A DNA stretch of 64,000 bases from assembly GCA_963691655.1 (NCBI GenBank), contig CAVNUY010000046.1:620001-684000 (forward strand), in the 5' to 3' direction. Below, in pieces: positions 12,691-26,635 of the stretch. The position numbers and the translations under genes were made by a program. The stretch is from Toxonevra muliebris (lineage: Eukaryota; Arthropoda; Insecta; Diptera; Pallopteridae). The notes beneath the pieces are model-generated. The model worked only from the letters and a program-made list of their open reading frames with translations. It did no database searches and was not told where the DNA came from. Numbering within the stretch: position 1 is the stretch's first letter; each line of letters begins with the position of its first letter.

Positions 12691-15600
12691 ATTTCGAATT
12701 TCAATTTCGAACTTTAATTTCGAATTTCAATTCCGAATTTTAATTTCGAATTTTAATTTCGAATTTCAATTTCGAATTTTAATTTCGAATTTTAATTTCG
12801 AATTTTAATTTCGAATTTTAATTTCGAATTTTAATTCCGAATTTTAATTCCGAATTTTAATTTCGAATTTCAATTTCGAATTTTAATTCCGAATTTTAAT
12901 TTCGAATTTTAATTTCGAATTTTAATTTTGAATTTTAATTTCGAATTTTAATTCCGAATTTTAATTCCAAATTTTAATTCCGAATTTTAATTCCGAATTT
13001 TAATTCCGAATTTTAATTTCGAATTTTAATTTCGAATTTCAATTTCGAATTTTAATTTCGAATTTTAATTCCGAAATTAAAATTCGAATTTTAATTCCGA
13101 ATTTTAATTTCGAATTTTAATTTCGAATTTTAATTTCGAATTTTAATTCCGAAATTTAATTTCGAATTTTAATTTCGAATTTTAATTCCGAGTTTTAATT
13201 TCGAATTTTAATTTCGAGTTTTAATTCCGAAATTAAAATTCGAATTTTAATTCCGAATTTTAATTTCGAATTTTAATTTCGAATTTTAATTTCGAATTTT
13301 AATTCCGAAATTTAATTTCGAATTTTAATTTCGAATTTTAATTCCGAATTTTAATTTCGAATTTTAATTTCGAGTTTTAATTTCGAATTTTAATTTCGAA
13401 TTTTAATTTCGAATTTCAATTTCGAATTTTAATTTCGAATTTTAATTCCGAATTTTAATTCCGAATTTTAATTCCGAATTTTAATTCCAAATTTTAATTC
13501 CGAATTTTAATTCCTAATTTTAATTCCGAATTTTAATTCCGAATTTTAATTCAGAAATTTAATCCCGAATTTTAATTCCGAATTTTAATTCCTAATTTTA
13601 ATTTCGAATTTTAATTCCGAAATTAAAATTCGAATTTTAATTCCTAATTTTAATTCCGAATTTTAATTTCGAATCTTAATTTCGAATTTCAATTTCGAAT
13701 TTCAATTTCGAATTTTAATTCCGAATTTTAATTTCGAATTTTAATTCCGAATTTTAATTCCGAATTTTAATTTCGAATTTTAATTCCGAATTTTAATTTC
13801 GAATTTTAATTCCGAATTTTAATTTCGAATTTTAATTTCGAATTTTAATTCCGAATTTTAATTTCGAATTTCAATTTCGAATTTTAATTTCGAATTTTAA
13901 TTCCGAATTTTAATTTCGAATTTTAATTTCGAATTTTAATTCCGAATTTTAATTTCGAATTTTAATTCCGAATTTTAATTCCGAATTTTAATTCCGAATT
14001 TTAATTTCGAATTTTAATTCCGAATTTTAATTCCGAATTTTAATTCCGAATTTTAATTCCGAATTTTAATTCAGAAATTTAATTCCGAATTTTAATTCCG
14101 AATTTTAATTCCTAATTTTAATTTCGAATTTTAATTTCGAATTTTAATTCCGAATTTTAATTTCGAATTTTAATTTCGAATTTTAATTCCGAATTTTAAT
14201 TTCGAATTTCAATTTCGAATTTTAATTTCGAATTTTAATTCCGAATTTTAATTTCGAATTTTAATTTCGAATTTCAATTTCGAATTTTAATTTCGAATTT
14301 TAATTCCGAATTTCAATTCCGAATTTTAATTTCGAATTTTAATTTCGAATTTTAATTTCGAATTTTAATTTCGAATTTTAATTCCGAATATTAATTTCGA
14401 ATTTTAATTCCGAATTTTAATTTCGAATTTTAATTTCGAATTTTAATTCCGAATTTTAATTTCGAATTTCAATTTCGAATTTTAATTTCGAATTTTAATT
14501 CCGAATTTTAATTTCGAATTTTAATTCCGAATTTTAATTCCGAATTTTAATTTCGAATTTTAATTCCGAATTTTAATTTCGAATTTTAATTTCGAATTTT
14601 AATTCCGAATTTTAATTTCGAATTTCAATTTCGAATTTTAATTTCGAATTTTAATTCCGAATTTTAATTTCGAATTTTAATTCCGAATTTTAATTTCGAA
14701 TTTTAATTTCGAATTTTAATTCCGAATTTTAATTTCGAATTTTAATTCCGAATTTTAATTCCGAATTTTAATTCCGAATTTTAATTCCGAATTTTAATTC
14801 CGAATTTTAATTCCGAATTTTAATTCCGAATTTTAATTTCGAATTTTAATTCCGAATTTTAATTCCGAATTTTAATTTCGAATTTTAATTCCGAATTTTA
14901 ATTCCGAATTTTAATTCCGAATTTTAATTTCGAATTTTAATTTCGAATTTTAATTTCGAATTTTAATTTCGAATTTTAATTCCGAATTTTAATTCCAAAT
15001 TTTAATTCCGAATTTTAATTCCGAATTTTAATTTCGAATTTTAATTTCGAATTTCAATTTCGAATTTTAATTCCGATATTAAAATTCGAATTTTAATTCC
15101 GAATTTTAATTTCGAATTTTAATTCCGAAATTTAATTTCGAATTTTAATTTCGAATTTCAATTTCGAGTTTTAATTTCGAATTTTAATTTCGAATTTTAA
15201 TTCCGAATTTTAATTCCAAATTTTAATTCCGAATTTTAATTCCGAATTTTAATTTCGAATTTTAATTTCGAATTTTAATTCCGAATTTTAATTTCGAATT
15301 TTAATTTCGAATTTTAATTTCGAATTTTAATTTCGAATTTTAATTCCGAATTTTAATTCCAAATTTTAATTCCGAATTTTAATTTCGAATTTTAATTTCG
15401 AATTTTAATTCCGAATTTTAATTCCGAATTTTAATTTCGAATTTCAATTTCGAATTTTAATTTCGAATTTTAATTCCGAATTTTAATTCCGAATTTTAAT
15501 TCCGAATTTTAATTCCGAATTTTAATTTCGAATTTTAATTTCGAATTTTAATTTCGAATTTTAATTTCGAATTTTAATTTCGAATTTCAATTTCGAATTT

Positions 15601-16699
15601 TAATTTCGAATTTTAATTCCGAAATTAAAATTCGAATTTTAATTCCGAATTTTAATTTCGAATTTTAATTTCGAATTTTAATTCCGAAATTTAATTTCGA
15701 ATTTTAATTCCGAATTTTAATTTCGAATTTTAATTCCGAATTTGAATTTCGAATTTTAATTTCGAATTTTAATTTCGAATTTTAATTTCGAATTTTAATT
15801 CCGAATTTTAATTTCGAATTTTAATTCCGAATTTTAATTTCGAATTTTAATTCCGAATTTTAATTTCGAATTTTAATTCCGAATTTTAATTTCGAATTTT
15901 AATTTCGAATTTTAATTTCGAATTTTAATTCCGAATTTTAATTCCAAATTTTAATTCCGAATTTTAATTCCGAATTTTAATTTCGAATTTTAATTTCGAA
16001 TTTCAATTTCGAATTTTAATTTTGAATTTTAATTCCGAAATTAAAATTCGAATTTTAATTCCGAATTTTAATTTCGAATTTTAATTTCGAATTTTAATTC
16101 CGAAATTTAATTTCGAATTTTAATTTCGAATTTTAATTCCGAATTTTAATTTCGAATTTTAATTTCGAATTTTAATTTCGAATTTTAATTTCGAATTTTA
16201 ATTTCGAATTTTAATTTCGAATTTTAATTTCGAATTTTAATTCCGAATTTTAATTTCGAATTTTAATTTCGAATTTTAATTCCGAATTTTAATTTCGAAT
16301 TTTAATTCCGAATTTTAATTCCGAATTTTAATTCCGAATTTTAATTCCGAATTTTAATTTCGAATTTTAATTCCGAACTTTAATTCCGAATTTTAATTCC
16401 GAATTTTAATTCCGAATTTTAATTTCGAATTTTAATTCCGAATTTTAATTCCGAATTTTAATTCCGAATTTTAATTCCGAATTTTAGTTCCGAATTTTAA
16501 TTCCGAATTTTAATTCCTAGTTTTAATTTCGAATTTTAATTCCGAATTTTAATTCTGAATTTTAATTTCGAATTTCAATTTCGAATTTTAATTTCGAATT
16601 TTAATTCCGAATTTTAATTCCGAATTTTAATTTCGAATTTTAATTTCGAATTTTAATTTCGAATTTTAATTTCGAACTTTAATTTCGAATTTCAATTTC

Positions 16700-16735
16700 G
16701 AATTTCAATTTCGAATTTTAAATTTTAATTTCGAA
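16700..16735 (+). other. Out-of-register deletion junction
   Basis: The sequence reads CGAATTTTAAATTTTAATTT, a unit followed by only seven bases (ATTTTAA) before the next TTTCG. Comparison with the paired copy shows that about 422 bp (32 units plus 6 bases) are missing here; the corresponding material is at about 21345-21766. The T/A-only joint suggests microhomology or slippage across ATTTTAA rather than in-register exchange. Confidence 0.8.
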
Positions 16736-18504
16736 TTTTAATTTCGAATTTTAATTTCGAATTTTAATTTCGAATTTCAATTTCGAATTTTAATTCCGAA
16801 TTTTAATTTCGAATTTTAATTTCGAATTTTAATTTCGAATTTTAATTTCGAATTTTAATTTCGAATTTTAATTTCGAATTTCAATTTCGAATTTTAATTT
16901 CGAATTTTAATTCCGAATTTTAATTTCGAATTTTAATTCCGAATTTTAATTCCGAATTTTAATTTCGAATTTTAATTTCGAATTTTAATTTCGAATTTTA
17001 ATTCCGAATTTTAATTCCAAATTTTAATTCCGAATTTTAATTCCGAATTTTAATTTCGAATTTTAATTTCGAATTTTAATTTCGAATTTTAATTTCGAAT
17101 TTTAATTTCGAATTTTAATTTCGAATTTTAATTTCGAATTTTAATTTCGAATTTTAATTCCGAATTTTAATTCCAAATTTTAATTCCGAATTTTAATTCC
17201 GAATTTTAATTTCGAATTTCAATTTCCAATTTTAATTTCGAATTTTAATTCCGAAATTAAAATTCGAATTTTAATTCCGAATTTTAATTTCGAATTTTAA
17301 TTTCGAATTCTAATTCCGAAATTTAATTCCGAAATTTAATTTCGAATTTTAATTTCGAATTTTAATTTCGAATTTCAATTTCGAATTTTAATTTCGAATT
17401 TTAATTCCGAATTTTAATTCCGAATTTTAATTCCGAATTTTAATTCCGAATTTTAATTTCGAATTTTAATTTCGAATTTCAATTTCGAATTTTACTTTCG
17501 AATTTTAATTCCGAATTTTAATTTCGAATTTTAATTCCGAATTTTAATTTCGAATTTTAATTCCGAATTTTAATTTCGAGTTTTAATTCCGAATTTTAAT
17601 TTCGAATTTTAATTCCGAATTTTAATTTCGAATTTTAATTTCGAATTTTAATTCCGAATTTTAATTTCGAATTTTAATTTCGAATTTCAATTTCGAATTT
17701 TAATTTCGAATTTTAATTTCGAATTTTAATTTCGAATTTTAATTTCGAATTTTAATTTCGAATTTTAATTTCGAATTTTAATTTCGAATTTTAATTTCGA
17801 ATTTTAATTCCGAATTTTAATTCCAAATTTTAATTCCGAATTTTAATTCCGAATTTTAATTTCGAATTTTAATTTCGAATTTCAATTTCGAATTTTAATT
17901 TCGAATTTTAATTTCGAATTTTAATTTCGAATTTCAATTCCGAATTTTAATTTCGAATTTTTATTTCGAATTTTAATTCCGAAACTTAATTTCGAATTTT
18001 AATTTCGAATTTTAATTTCGAATTTCAATTTCGAATTTTAATTTCGAATTTTAATTCCGAATTTTAATTTCGAATTTTAATTTCGAATTTCAATTTCGAA
18101 TTTTAATTTCGAATTTTAATTTCGAATTTTAATTTCGAATTTTAATTCCGAATTTTAATTCCGAATTTTAATTCCGAATTTTAATTCCGAATTTTAATTC
18201 CGAATTTTAATTTCAAATTTCAATTTCGAATTTTAATTTCGAATTTTAATTCCGAATTTTAATTTCGAATTTTAATTCCGAATTTTAATTTCGAATTTTA
18301 ATTTCGAATTTTAATTCCGAATTTTAATTTCGAATTTTAATTTCGAATTTCAATTTCGAATTTTAATTTCGAATTTTAATTTCGAATTTTAATTCCGAAT
18401 TTTAATTCCGAATTTTAATTTCGAATTTTAATTTCGAATTTTAATTTCGAATTTTAATTTCGAACTTTAATTTCGAATTTCAATTTCGAATTTCAATTTC
18501 GAAT

Positions 18505-18522
18505 TTTAATTTCCGAATTTTA
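18505..18522 (+). other. 14-bp unit: one-base insertion
   Basis: The unit reads AATTTCCGAA, combining T-type and C-type forms with one extra base. The same insertion occurs at 23550-23567, exactly 5,045 bp away, so it arose before the large duplication or was copied with it. Confidence 0.85.
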
Positions 18523-20129
18523 ATTTCGAATTTTAACTCCGAATTTTAATTCCGAATTTTAATTCCGAATTTTAATTCCGAATTTTAATTCCGAATTTTA
18601 ATTTCGAATTTCAATTTCGAATTTTAATTTCGAATTTTAATTCCGAATTTTAATTTCGAATTTTAATTTCGAATTTCAATTTCGAATTTTAATTTCGAAT
18701 TTTAATTCCGAATTTTAATTTAGAATTTTAATTTCGAATTTTAATTTCGAATTTTAATTTCGAATTTTAATTTCGAATTTCAATTTCGAATTTTAATTTC
18801 GAATTTTAATTTCGAATTTTAATTCCGAATTTTAATTCCGAATTTTAATTCCGAATTTTAATTCCGAATTTTAATTTCGAATTTTAATTTCGAATTTCAA
18901 TTTCGAATTTTAATTTCGAATTTTAATTTCGAATTTTAATTTCGAATTTTAATTTCGAATTTTAATTTCGAATTTTAATTTCGAATTTCAATTTCGAATT
19001 TTAATTTCGAATTTTAATTCCGAATTTTAATTTCGAATTTTAATTTCGAATTTCAATTTCCAATTTTAATTTCGAATTTTAATTCCGAAATTAAAATTCG
19101 AATTTTAATTCCGAATTTTAATTTCGAATTTTAATTTCGAATTTTAATTCCGAAATTTAATTTCGAATTTTAATTTCGAATTTTAATTTCGAATTTCAAT
19201 TTCGAATTTTAATTTCGAATTTTAATTCCGAATTTTAATTCCGAATTTTAATTCCGAATTTTAATTCCGAATTTTAATTCCGAATTTTAATTTCGAATTT
19301 TAATTTCGAATTTTAATTTCGAATTTTAATTTCGAATTTTAATTTCGAATTTCAATTTCGAATTTTAATTTCGAATTTTAATTCCGAAATTAAAATTCGA
19401 ATTTTAATTCCGAATTTTAATTTCGAATTTTAATTTCGAATTTTAATTCCGAAATTTAATTTCGAATTTTAATTTCGAATTTTAATTCCGAATTTTAACT
19501 TCGAATTTTAATTTCGAATTTTAATTTCGAATTTTAATTTCGAATTTTAATTCCGAATTTTAATTCCAAATTTTGATTCCGAATTTTAATTCCGAATTTT
19601 AATTTCGAATTTTAATTTCGAATTTCAATTTCGAATTTTAATTTCGAATTTTAATTCCGAAATTAAAATTCGAATTTTAATTTCGAATTTTAATTTCGAA
19701 TTTTAATTCCGAAATTTAATTTCGAATTTTAATTTCGAATTTTAATTTCGAATTTTAATTTCGAGTTTTAATTTCGAATTTTAATTTCGAATTTTAATTT
19801 CGAATTTTAATTCCGAAATTTAATTTCGAATTTTAATTTCGAATTTTAATTCCGAATTTTAATTCCGAATTTTAATTCCGAATTTTAATTCCGAATTTTA
19901 ATTCCGAATTTTAATTCCGAATTTTAATTTCAAATTTCAATTTCGAATTTTAATTTCGAATTTTAATTCCGAATTTTAATTTCGAATTTTAATTTCGAAT
20001 TTTAATTTCGAATTTTAATTCCGAATTTTAATTCCGAATTTTAATTCCGAATTTTAATTCTGAATTTTAATTCCGAATTTTAATTTCAAATTTCGATTTC
20101 GAATTTTAATTTCGAATTTTAATTCCGAA

Positions 20130-23100
20130 TTTTAATTTCGAATTTTAATTCCGAATTTGAATTTCGAATTTTAATTTCGAATTTTAATTCCGAATTTTAA
20201 TTTCGAATTTTAATTTCGAATTTCAATTTCGAATTTTAATTTCGAATTTTAATTTCGAATTTTAATTTCGAATTTTAATTCCGAATTTTAATTTCGAATT
20301 TTAATTTCGAATTTCAATTTCGAATTTTAATTTCGAATTTTAATTTCGAATTTTAATTTCGAATTTTAATTTCGAATTTCAATTTCGAATTTTAATTTCG
20401 AATTTTAATTTCGAATTTTAATTTCGAATTTTAATTCCGAATTTTAATTTCGAATTTTAATTCCGAATTTTAATTTCGAATTTTAATTCCGAATTTTAAT
20501 TTCGAATTTTAATTCCGAATTTTAATTTCGAATTTTAATTTCGAATTTTAATTTCGAATTTTAATTCCGAATTTTAATTCCAAATTTTAATTCCGAATTT
20601 TAATTCCGAATTTTAATTTCGAATTTTAATTTCGAATTTCAATTTCGAATTTTAATTTTGAATTTTAATTCCGAAATTAAAATTCGAATTTTAATTCCGA
20701 ATTTTAATTTCGAATTTTAATTTCGAATTTTAATTCCGAAATTTAATTTCGAATTTTAATTTCGAATTTTAATTCCGAATTTTAATTTCGAATTTTAATT
20801 TCGAATTTTAATTTCGAATTTTAATTTCGAATTTTAATTTCGAATTTTAATTTCGAATTTTAATTTCGAATTTTAATTCCGAATTTTAATTTCGAATTTT
20901 AATTTCGAATTTTAATTCCGAATTTTAATTTCGAATTTTAATTCCGAATTTTAATTCCGAATTTTAATTCCGAATTTTAATTTCGAATTTTAATTCCGAA
21001 CTTTAATTCCGAATTTTAATTCCGAATTTTAATTCCGAATTTTAATTTCGAATTTTAATTCCGAATTTTAATTCCGAATTTTAATTCCGAATTTTAATTC
21101 CGAATTTTAGTTCCGAATTTTAATTCCGAATTTTAATTCCTAGTTTTAATTTCGAATTTTAATTCCGAATTTTAATTCTGAATTTTAATTTCGAATTTCA
21201 ATTTCGAATTTTAATTTCGAATTTTAATTCCGAATTTTAATTCCGAATTTTAATTTCGAATTTTAATTTCGAATTTTAATTTCGAATTTTAATTTCGAAC
21301 TTTAATTTCGAATTTCAATTTCGAATTTCAATTTCGAATTTTAATTCCGAATTTTAATTTCGAATTTTAACTCCGAATTTTAATTCCGAATTTTAATTCC
21401 GAATTTTAATTCCGAATTTTAATTCCGAATTTTAATTTCGAATTTCAATTTCGAATTTTAATTTCGAATTTTAATTCAGAATTTTAATTTCGAATTTTAA
21501 TTTCGAATTTCAATTTCGAATTTTAATTTCGAATTTTAATTCCGAATTTTAATTTCGAATTTTAATTTCGAATTTTAATTTCGAATTTTAATTTCGAATT
21601 TCAATTTCGAATTTTAATTTCGAATTTTAATTCCGAATTTTAATTTCCAATTTTAATTCCGAATTTTAATTCCGAATTTTAATTTCGAATTTCAATTTCG
21701 AATTTTAATTTCGAATTTTAATTTCGAATTTTAATTTCGAATTTCAATTTTGAATTTTAATTCCGAATTTTAATTTCGAATTTTAATTTCGAATTTTAAT
21801 TTCGAATTTTAATTTCGAATTTCAATTTCGAATTTTAATTCCGAATTTTAATTTCGAATTTTAATTTCGAATTTTAATTTCGAATTTTAATTTCGAATTT
21901 TAATTTCGAATTTTAATTTCGAATTTCAATTTCGAATTTTAATTTCGAATTTTAATTCCGAATTTTAATTTCGAATTTTAATTCCGAATTTTAATTCCGA
22001 ATTTTAATTTCGAATTTTAATTTCGAATTTTAATTTCGAATTTTAATTCCGAATTTTAATTCCAAATTTTAATTCCGAATTTTAATTCCGAATTTTAATT
22101 TCGAATTTTAATTTCGAATTTTAATTTCGAATTTTAATTTCGAATTTTAATTTCGAATTTTAATTTCGAATTTTAATTTCGAATTTTAATTTCGAATTTT
22201 AATTCCGAATTTTAATTCCAAATTTTAATTCCGAATTTTAATTCCGAATTTTAATTTCGAATTTCAATTTCCAATTTTAATTTCGAATTTTAATTCCGAA
22301 ATTAAAATTCGAATTTTAATTCCGAATTTTAATTTCGAATTTTAATTTCGAATTCTAATTCCGAAATTTAATTCCGAAATTTAATTTCGAATTTTAATTT
22401 CGAATTTTAATTTCGAATTTCAATTTCGAATTTTAATTTCGAATTTTAATTCCGAATTTTAATTCCGAATTTTAATTCCGAATTTTAATTCCGAATTTTA
22501 ATTTCGAATTTTAATTTCGAATTTCAATTTCGAATTTTACTTTCGAATTTTAATTCCGAATTTTAATTTCGAATTTTAATTCCGAATTTTAATTTCGAAT
22601 TTTAATTCCGAATTTTAATTTCGAGTTTTAATTCCGAATTTTAATTTCGAATTTTAATTCCGAATTTTAATTTCGAATTTTAATTTCGAATTTTAATTCC
22701 GAATTTTAATTTCGAATTTTAATTTCGAATTTCAATTTCGAATTTTAATTTCGAATTTTAATTTCGAATTTTAATTTCGAATTTTAATTTCGAATTTTAA
22801 TTTCGAATTTTAATTTCGAATTTTAATTTCGAATTTTAATTTCGAATTTTAATTCCGAATTTTAATTCCAAATTTTAATTCCGAATTTTAATTCCGAATT
22901 TTAATTTCGAATTTTAATTTCGAATTTCAATTTCGAATTTTAATTTCGAATTTTAATTTCGAATTTTAATTTCGAATTTCAATTCCGAATTTTAATTTCG
23001 AATTTTTATTTCGAATTTTAATTCCGAAACTTAATTTCGAATTTTAATTTCGAATTTTAATTTCGAATTTCAATTTCGAATTTTAATTTCGAATTTTAAT

Positions 23101-23990
23101 TCCGAATTTTAATTTCGAATTTTAATTTCGAATTTCAATTTCGAATTTTAATTTCGAATTTTAATTTCGAATTTTAATTTCGAATTTTAATTCCGAATTT
23201 TAATTCCGAATTTTAATTCCGAATTTTAATTCCGAATTTTAATTCCGAATTTTAATTTCAAATTTCAATTTCGAATTTTAATTTCGAATTTTAATTCCGA
23301 ATTTTAATTTCGAATTTTAATTCCGAATTTTAATTTCGAATTTTAATTTCGAATTTTAATTCCGAATTTTAATTTCGAATTTTAATTTCGAATTTCAATT
23401 TCGAATTTTAATTTCGAATTTTAATTTCGAATTTTAATTCCGAATTTTAATTCCGAATTTTAATTTCGAATTTTAATTTCGAATTTTAATTTCGAATTTT
23501 AATTTCGAACTTTAATTTCGAATTTCAATTTCGAATTTCAATTTCGAATTTTAATTTCCGAATTTTAATTTCGAATTTTAACTCCGAATTTTAATTCCGA
23601 ATTTTAATTCCGAATTTTAATTCCGAATTTTAATTCCGAATTTTAATTTCGAATTTCAATTTCGAATTTTAATTTCGAATTTTAATTCCGAATTTTAATT
23701 TCGAATTTTAATTTCGAATTTCATTTTCGAATTTTAATTTCGAATTTTAATTCCGAATTTTAATTTAGAATTTTAATTTCGAATTTTAATTTCGAATTTT
23801 AATTTCGAATTTTAATTTCGAATTTCAATTTCGAATTTTAATTTCGAATTTTAATTTCGAATTTTAATTCCGAATTTTAATTCCGAATTTTAATTCCGAA
23901 TTTTAATTCCGAATTTTAATTTCGAATTTCAATTTCGAATTTTAATTTCGAATTTTAATTTCGAATTTTAATTTCGAATTTCAATTTCGA
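20130..23990 (+). repeat. Large duplication, copy 2
   Basis: The counterpart of 15.72-18.96 kb and the longer of the two because it keeps about 422 bp (around 21345-21766) lost from copy 1. It also has 17 more units than copy 1 between its first two landmarks (15744-16033 against 20159-20669). One T-type unit is missing relative to copy 1 near 23.9 kb. Edges are where landmark order stops matching. Confidence 0.8.
23550..23567 (+). other. 14-bp unit: one-base insertion (second copy)
   Basis: AATTTCCGAA again, 5,045 bp from the identical insertion at 18505-18522, followed as there by TTAACTCCG. It anchors the alignment of the two copies of the large duplication. Confidence 0.85.
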
Positions 23991-24584
23991 ATTTTAATTC
24001 CGAATTTTAATTTCGAATTTTAATTTCGAATTTTAATTTCGAATTTTAATTTCGAATTTCAATTTCGAATTTTAATTTCGAATTTTAATTTCGAATTTTA
24101 ATTTCGAATTTTAATTTCGAATTTTAATTTCGAATTTCAATTTCGAATTTTAATTTCGAATTTTAATTCCGAATTTTAATTCCGAATTTTAATTCCGAAT
24201 TTTAATTCCGAATTTTAATTTCGAATTTTAATTTCGAATTTTAATTTCGAATTTTAATTCCGAATTTTAATTCCAAATTTTAATTCCGAATTTTAATTCC
24301 GAATTTTAATTTCGAATTTTAATTTCGAATTTCAATTTAAAATTTTAATTTCGAATTTTAATTCCGAAATTAAAATTCGAATTTTAATTCCTTATTTTAA
24401 TTCCGAATTTTAATTTCGAATTTTAATTCCGAATTTTAATTCCGAATTTTAATTTCGAATTTCAATTCCGAATTTTAATTTCGAATTTTAATTCCGAATT
24501 TTAATTTCGAATTTTAATTTCGAATTTTATTTTCGAATTTCAATTTCGAATTCTAATTCCGAAATTTAATTTCGAATTTTAATT

Positions 24585-24622
24585 CCGAATGTTAATTCGG
24601 AATTTTAATTTTAATTTCGAAT
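24585..24622 (+). other. Complex junction with inverted unit and 6-bp surplus
   Basis: The sequence reads CCGAATGTTAATTCGGAATT and then AATTTTAATTTTAATTTCG. AATTCGG is the reverse complement of the usual CCGAATT, so a short segment is inverted, and a TTTTAA hexamer is repeated, shifting the register by +6. It also creates one of the few ATG triplets in the window. It may mark an old rearrangement joint at the end of the duplicated region. Confidence 0.75.
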
Positions 24623-26635
24623 TTTAATTTCGAATTTTAATTTCGAATTTTAATTTCGAATTTTAATTCCGAATTTTAATTCCGAATTTTAATTTCGAAT
24701 TTCAATTCCGAATTTTAATTCCGAATTTTAATTTCGAATTTTAATTTCGAATTTTAATTCCGAATTTTAATTTCGAATTTTAATTCCGAATTTTAATTCC
24801 GAATTTTAATTTCGAATTTTAATTCCGAATTTTAATTCCGAATTTTAATTCCGAATTTTAATTTCGAATTTTAATTTAGAATTTTAATTTCGAATTTTAA
24901 TTTCGAATTTTAATTCCGAATTTTAATTCCGAATTTTAATTTCGAATTTCAATTCCGAATTTTAATTTCGAATTTTAATTTCGAATTTTAATTTCGAATT
25001 TTAATTTCGAATTTTAATTCCGAATTTTAATTTCGAATTTTAATTCCGAATTTTAATTTCGAATTTTAATTTCGAATTTTAATTCCGAATTTTAATTTCG
25101 AATTTCAATTTCGAATTTTAATTTCGAATTTTAATTCCGAATTTTAATTTCGAATTTTAATTCCGAATTTTAATTCCGAATTTTAATTTCGAATTTTAAT
25201 TCCGAATTTTAATTTCGAATTTTAATTTCGAATTTTAATTCCGAATTTTAATTTCGAATTTCAATTTCGAATTTTAATTTCGAATTTTAATTCCGAATTT
25301 TAATTTCGAATTTTAATTTCGAATTTTAATTCCGAATTTTAATTTCGAATTTTAATTCCGAATTTTAATTCCGAATTTTAATTCCGAATTTTAATTTCGA
25401 ATTTTAATTTCGAATTTTAATTTCGAATTTTAATTTCGAATTTTAATTCCGAATTTTAATTCCGAATTTTAATTTCGAATTTTAATTCCGAATTTTAATT
25501 CCGAATTTTAATTCCGAATTTTAATTCCGAATTTTAATTTCGAATTTTAATTTCGAATTTTAATTTCGAATTTTAATTTCGAATTTTAATTCCGAATTTT
25601 AATTCCAAATTTTAATTCCGAATTTTAATTCCGAATTTTAATTTCGAATTTTAATTTCGAATTTTAATTTCGAATTTTAATTTCGAATTTTAATTCCGAA
25701 TTTTAATTCCGAATTTTAATTCCGAATTTTAATTCCGAATTTTAATTCCGAATTTTAATTTCGAATTTTAATTCCGAAATTTAATTTCGAATTTTAATTT
25801 CGAATTTCAATTTCGAATTTTAATTTCGAATTTTAATTTCGAATTTTAATTCCGAATTTTAATTCCAAATTTTAATTCCGAATTTTAATTTCGAATTTTA
25901 ATTTCGAATTTTAATTCCGAATTTTAATTCCAAATTTTAATTCCGAATTTTAATTCCGAATTTTAATTTCGAATTTTAATTCCGAAATTTAATTTCGAAT
26001 TTTAATTTCGAATTTCAATTTCGAATTTTAATTTCGAATTTTAATTTCGAATTTTAATTTCGAATTTTAATTCCGAATTTTAATTCCGAATTTTAATTTC
26101 GAATTTTAATTCCGAATTTTAATTCCGAATTTTAATTCCGAATTTTAATTTCGAATTTTAATTTCGAATTTTAATTCCGAATTTTAATTCCGAATTTTAA
26201 TTCCGAATTTTAATTCCGAATTTCAATTTCGAATTTTAATTCCGAAATTAAAATTCGAATTTTAATTCCGAATTTTAATTTCGAATTTTAATTTCGAATT
26301 TTAATTCCGAAATTTAATTTCGAATTTTAATTTCGAATTTCAATTTCGAATTTTAATTTCGAATTTTAATTTCGAATTTTAATTTCGAATTTTAATTCCG
26401 AATTTTAATTCCGAATTTTAATTTCGAATTTTAATTCCGAATTTTAATTCCGAATTTTAATTTCGAATTTTAATTTCGAATTTTAATTTCGAATTTTAAT
26501 TTCGAATTTTAATTCCGAATTTTAATTCCAAATTTTAATTCCGAATTTTAATTCCGAATTTTAATTTCGAATTTTAATTTCGAATTTCAATTTCGAATTT
26601 TAATTCCGAAATTAAAATTCGAATTTTAATTCCGA

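Larger units (their letters stand above)
9131..13632 (+). repeat. Micro-inversion elements, group 2 (9 copies)
   Basis: Copies of TTCCGAAATTAAAATTCG start at 9131, 9768, 10508, 10781, 11795, 12120, 13069, 13225 and 13615. All spacings are multiples of 13 except 9768-10508, which is one base short because of the 12-bp unit near 9879. The trio 13069/13225/13615 (spacings 156 and 390) recurs at 38369 and 42150, apart from a 1-bp deletion there. Confidence 0.9.
15720..18960 (+). repeat. Large duplication, copy 1 (spacing 4.4-5.05 kb)
   Basis: Ordered landmarks match a second copy at 20.13-23.99 kb: TTTGAATTTCG (15744/20159), TTTTGAATT with micro-inversion (16033/20669), GAACTTTAATTCC (16378/21001), GAACTTTAATTTC (16677/21300), micro-inversion followed by GAATTCTAATTCC (17251/22296), the one-base insertion AATTTCCGAA (18513/23558) and TTTAGAATT (18721/23766). 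Spacing is 4,415, 4,636, 4,623 and then a constant 5,045 bp. The jump from 4,623 to 5,045 falls at the out-of-register junction near 16720, so copy 1 lacks about 422 bp that copy 2 keeps. Confidence 0.85.
15071..24379 (+). repeat. Micro-inversion elements, group 3 (10 copies)
   Basis: Elements start at 15071, 15617, 16033, 17249, 19083, 19382, 19655, 20669, 22294 and 24362. The one at 15071 has one further change (GATATT for GAAATT). Elements at 16033 and 17249 pair with 20669 and 22294 as parts of the large duplication. The spacing 16033-17249 departs from a multiple of 13 by the 7-bp break near 16720. Confidence 0.9.
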
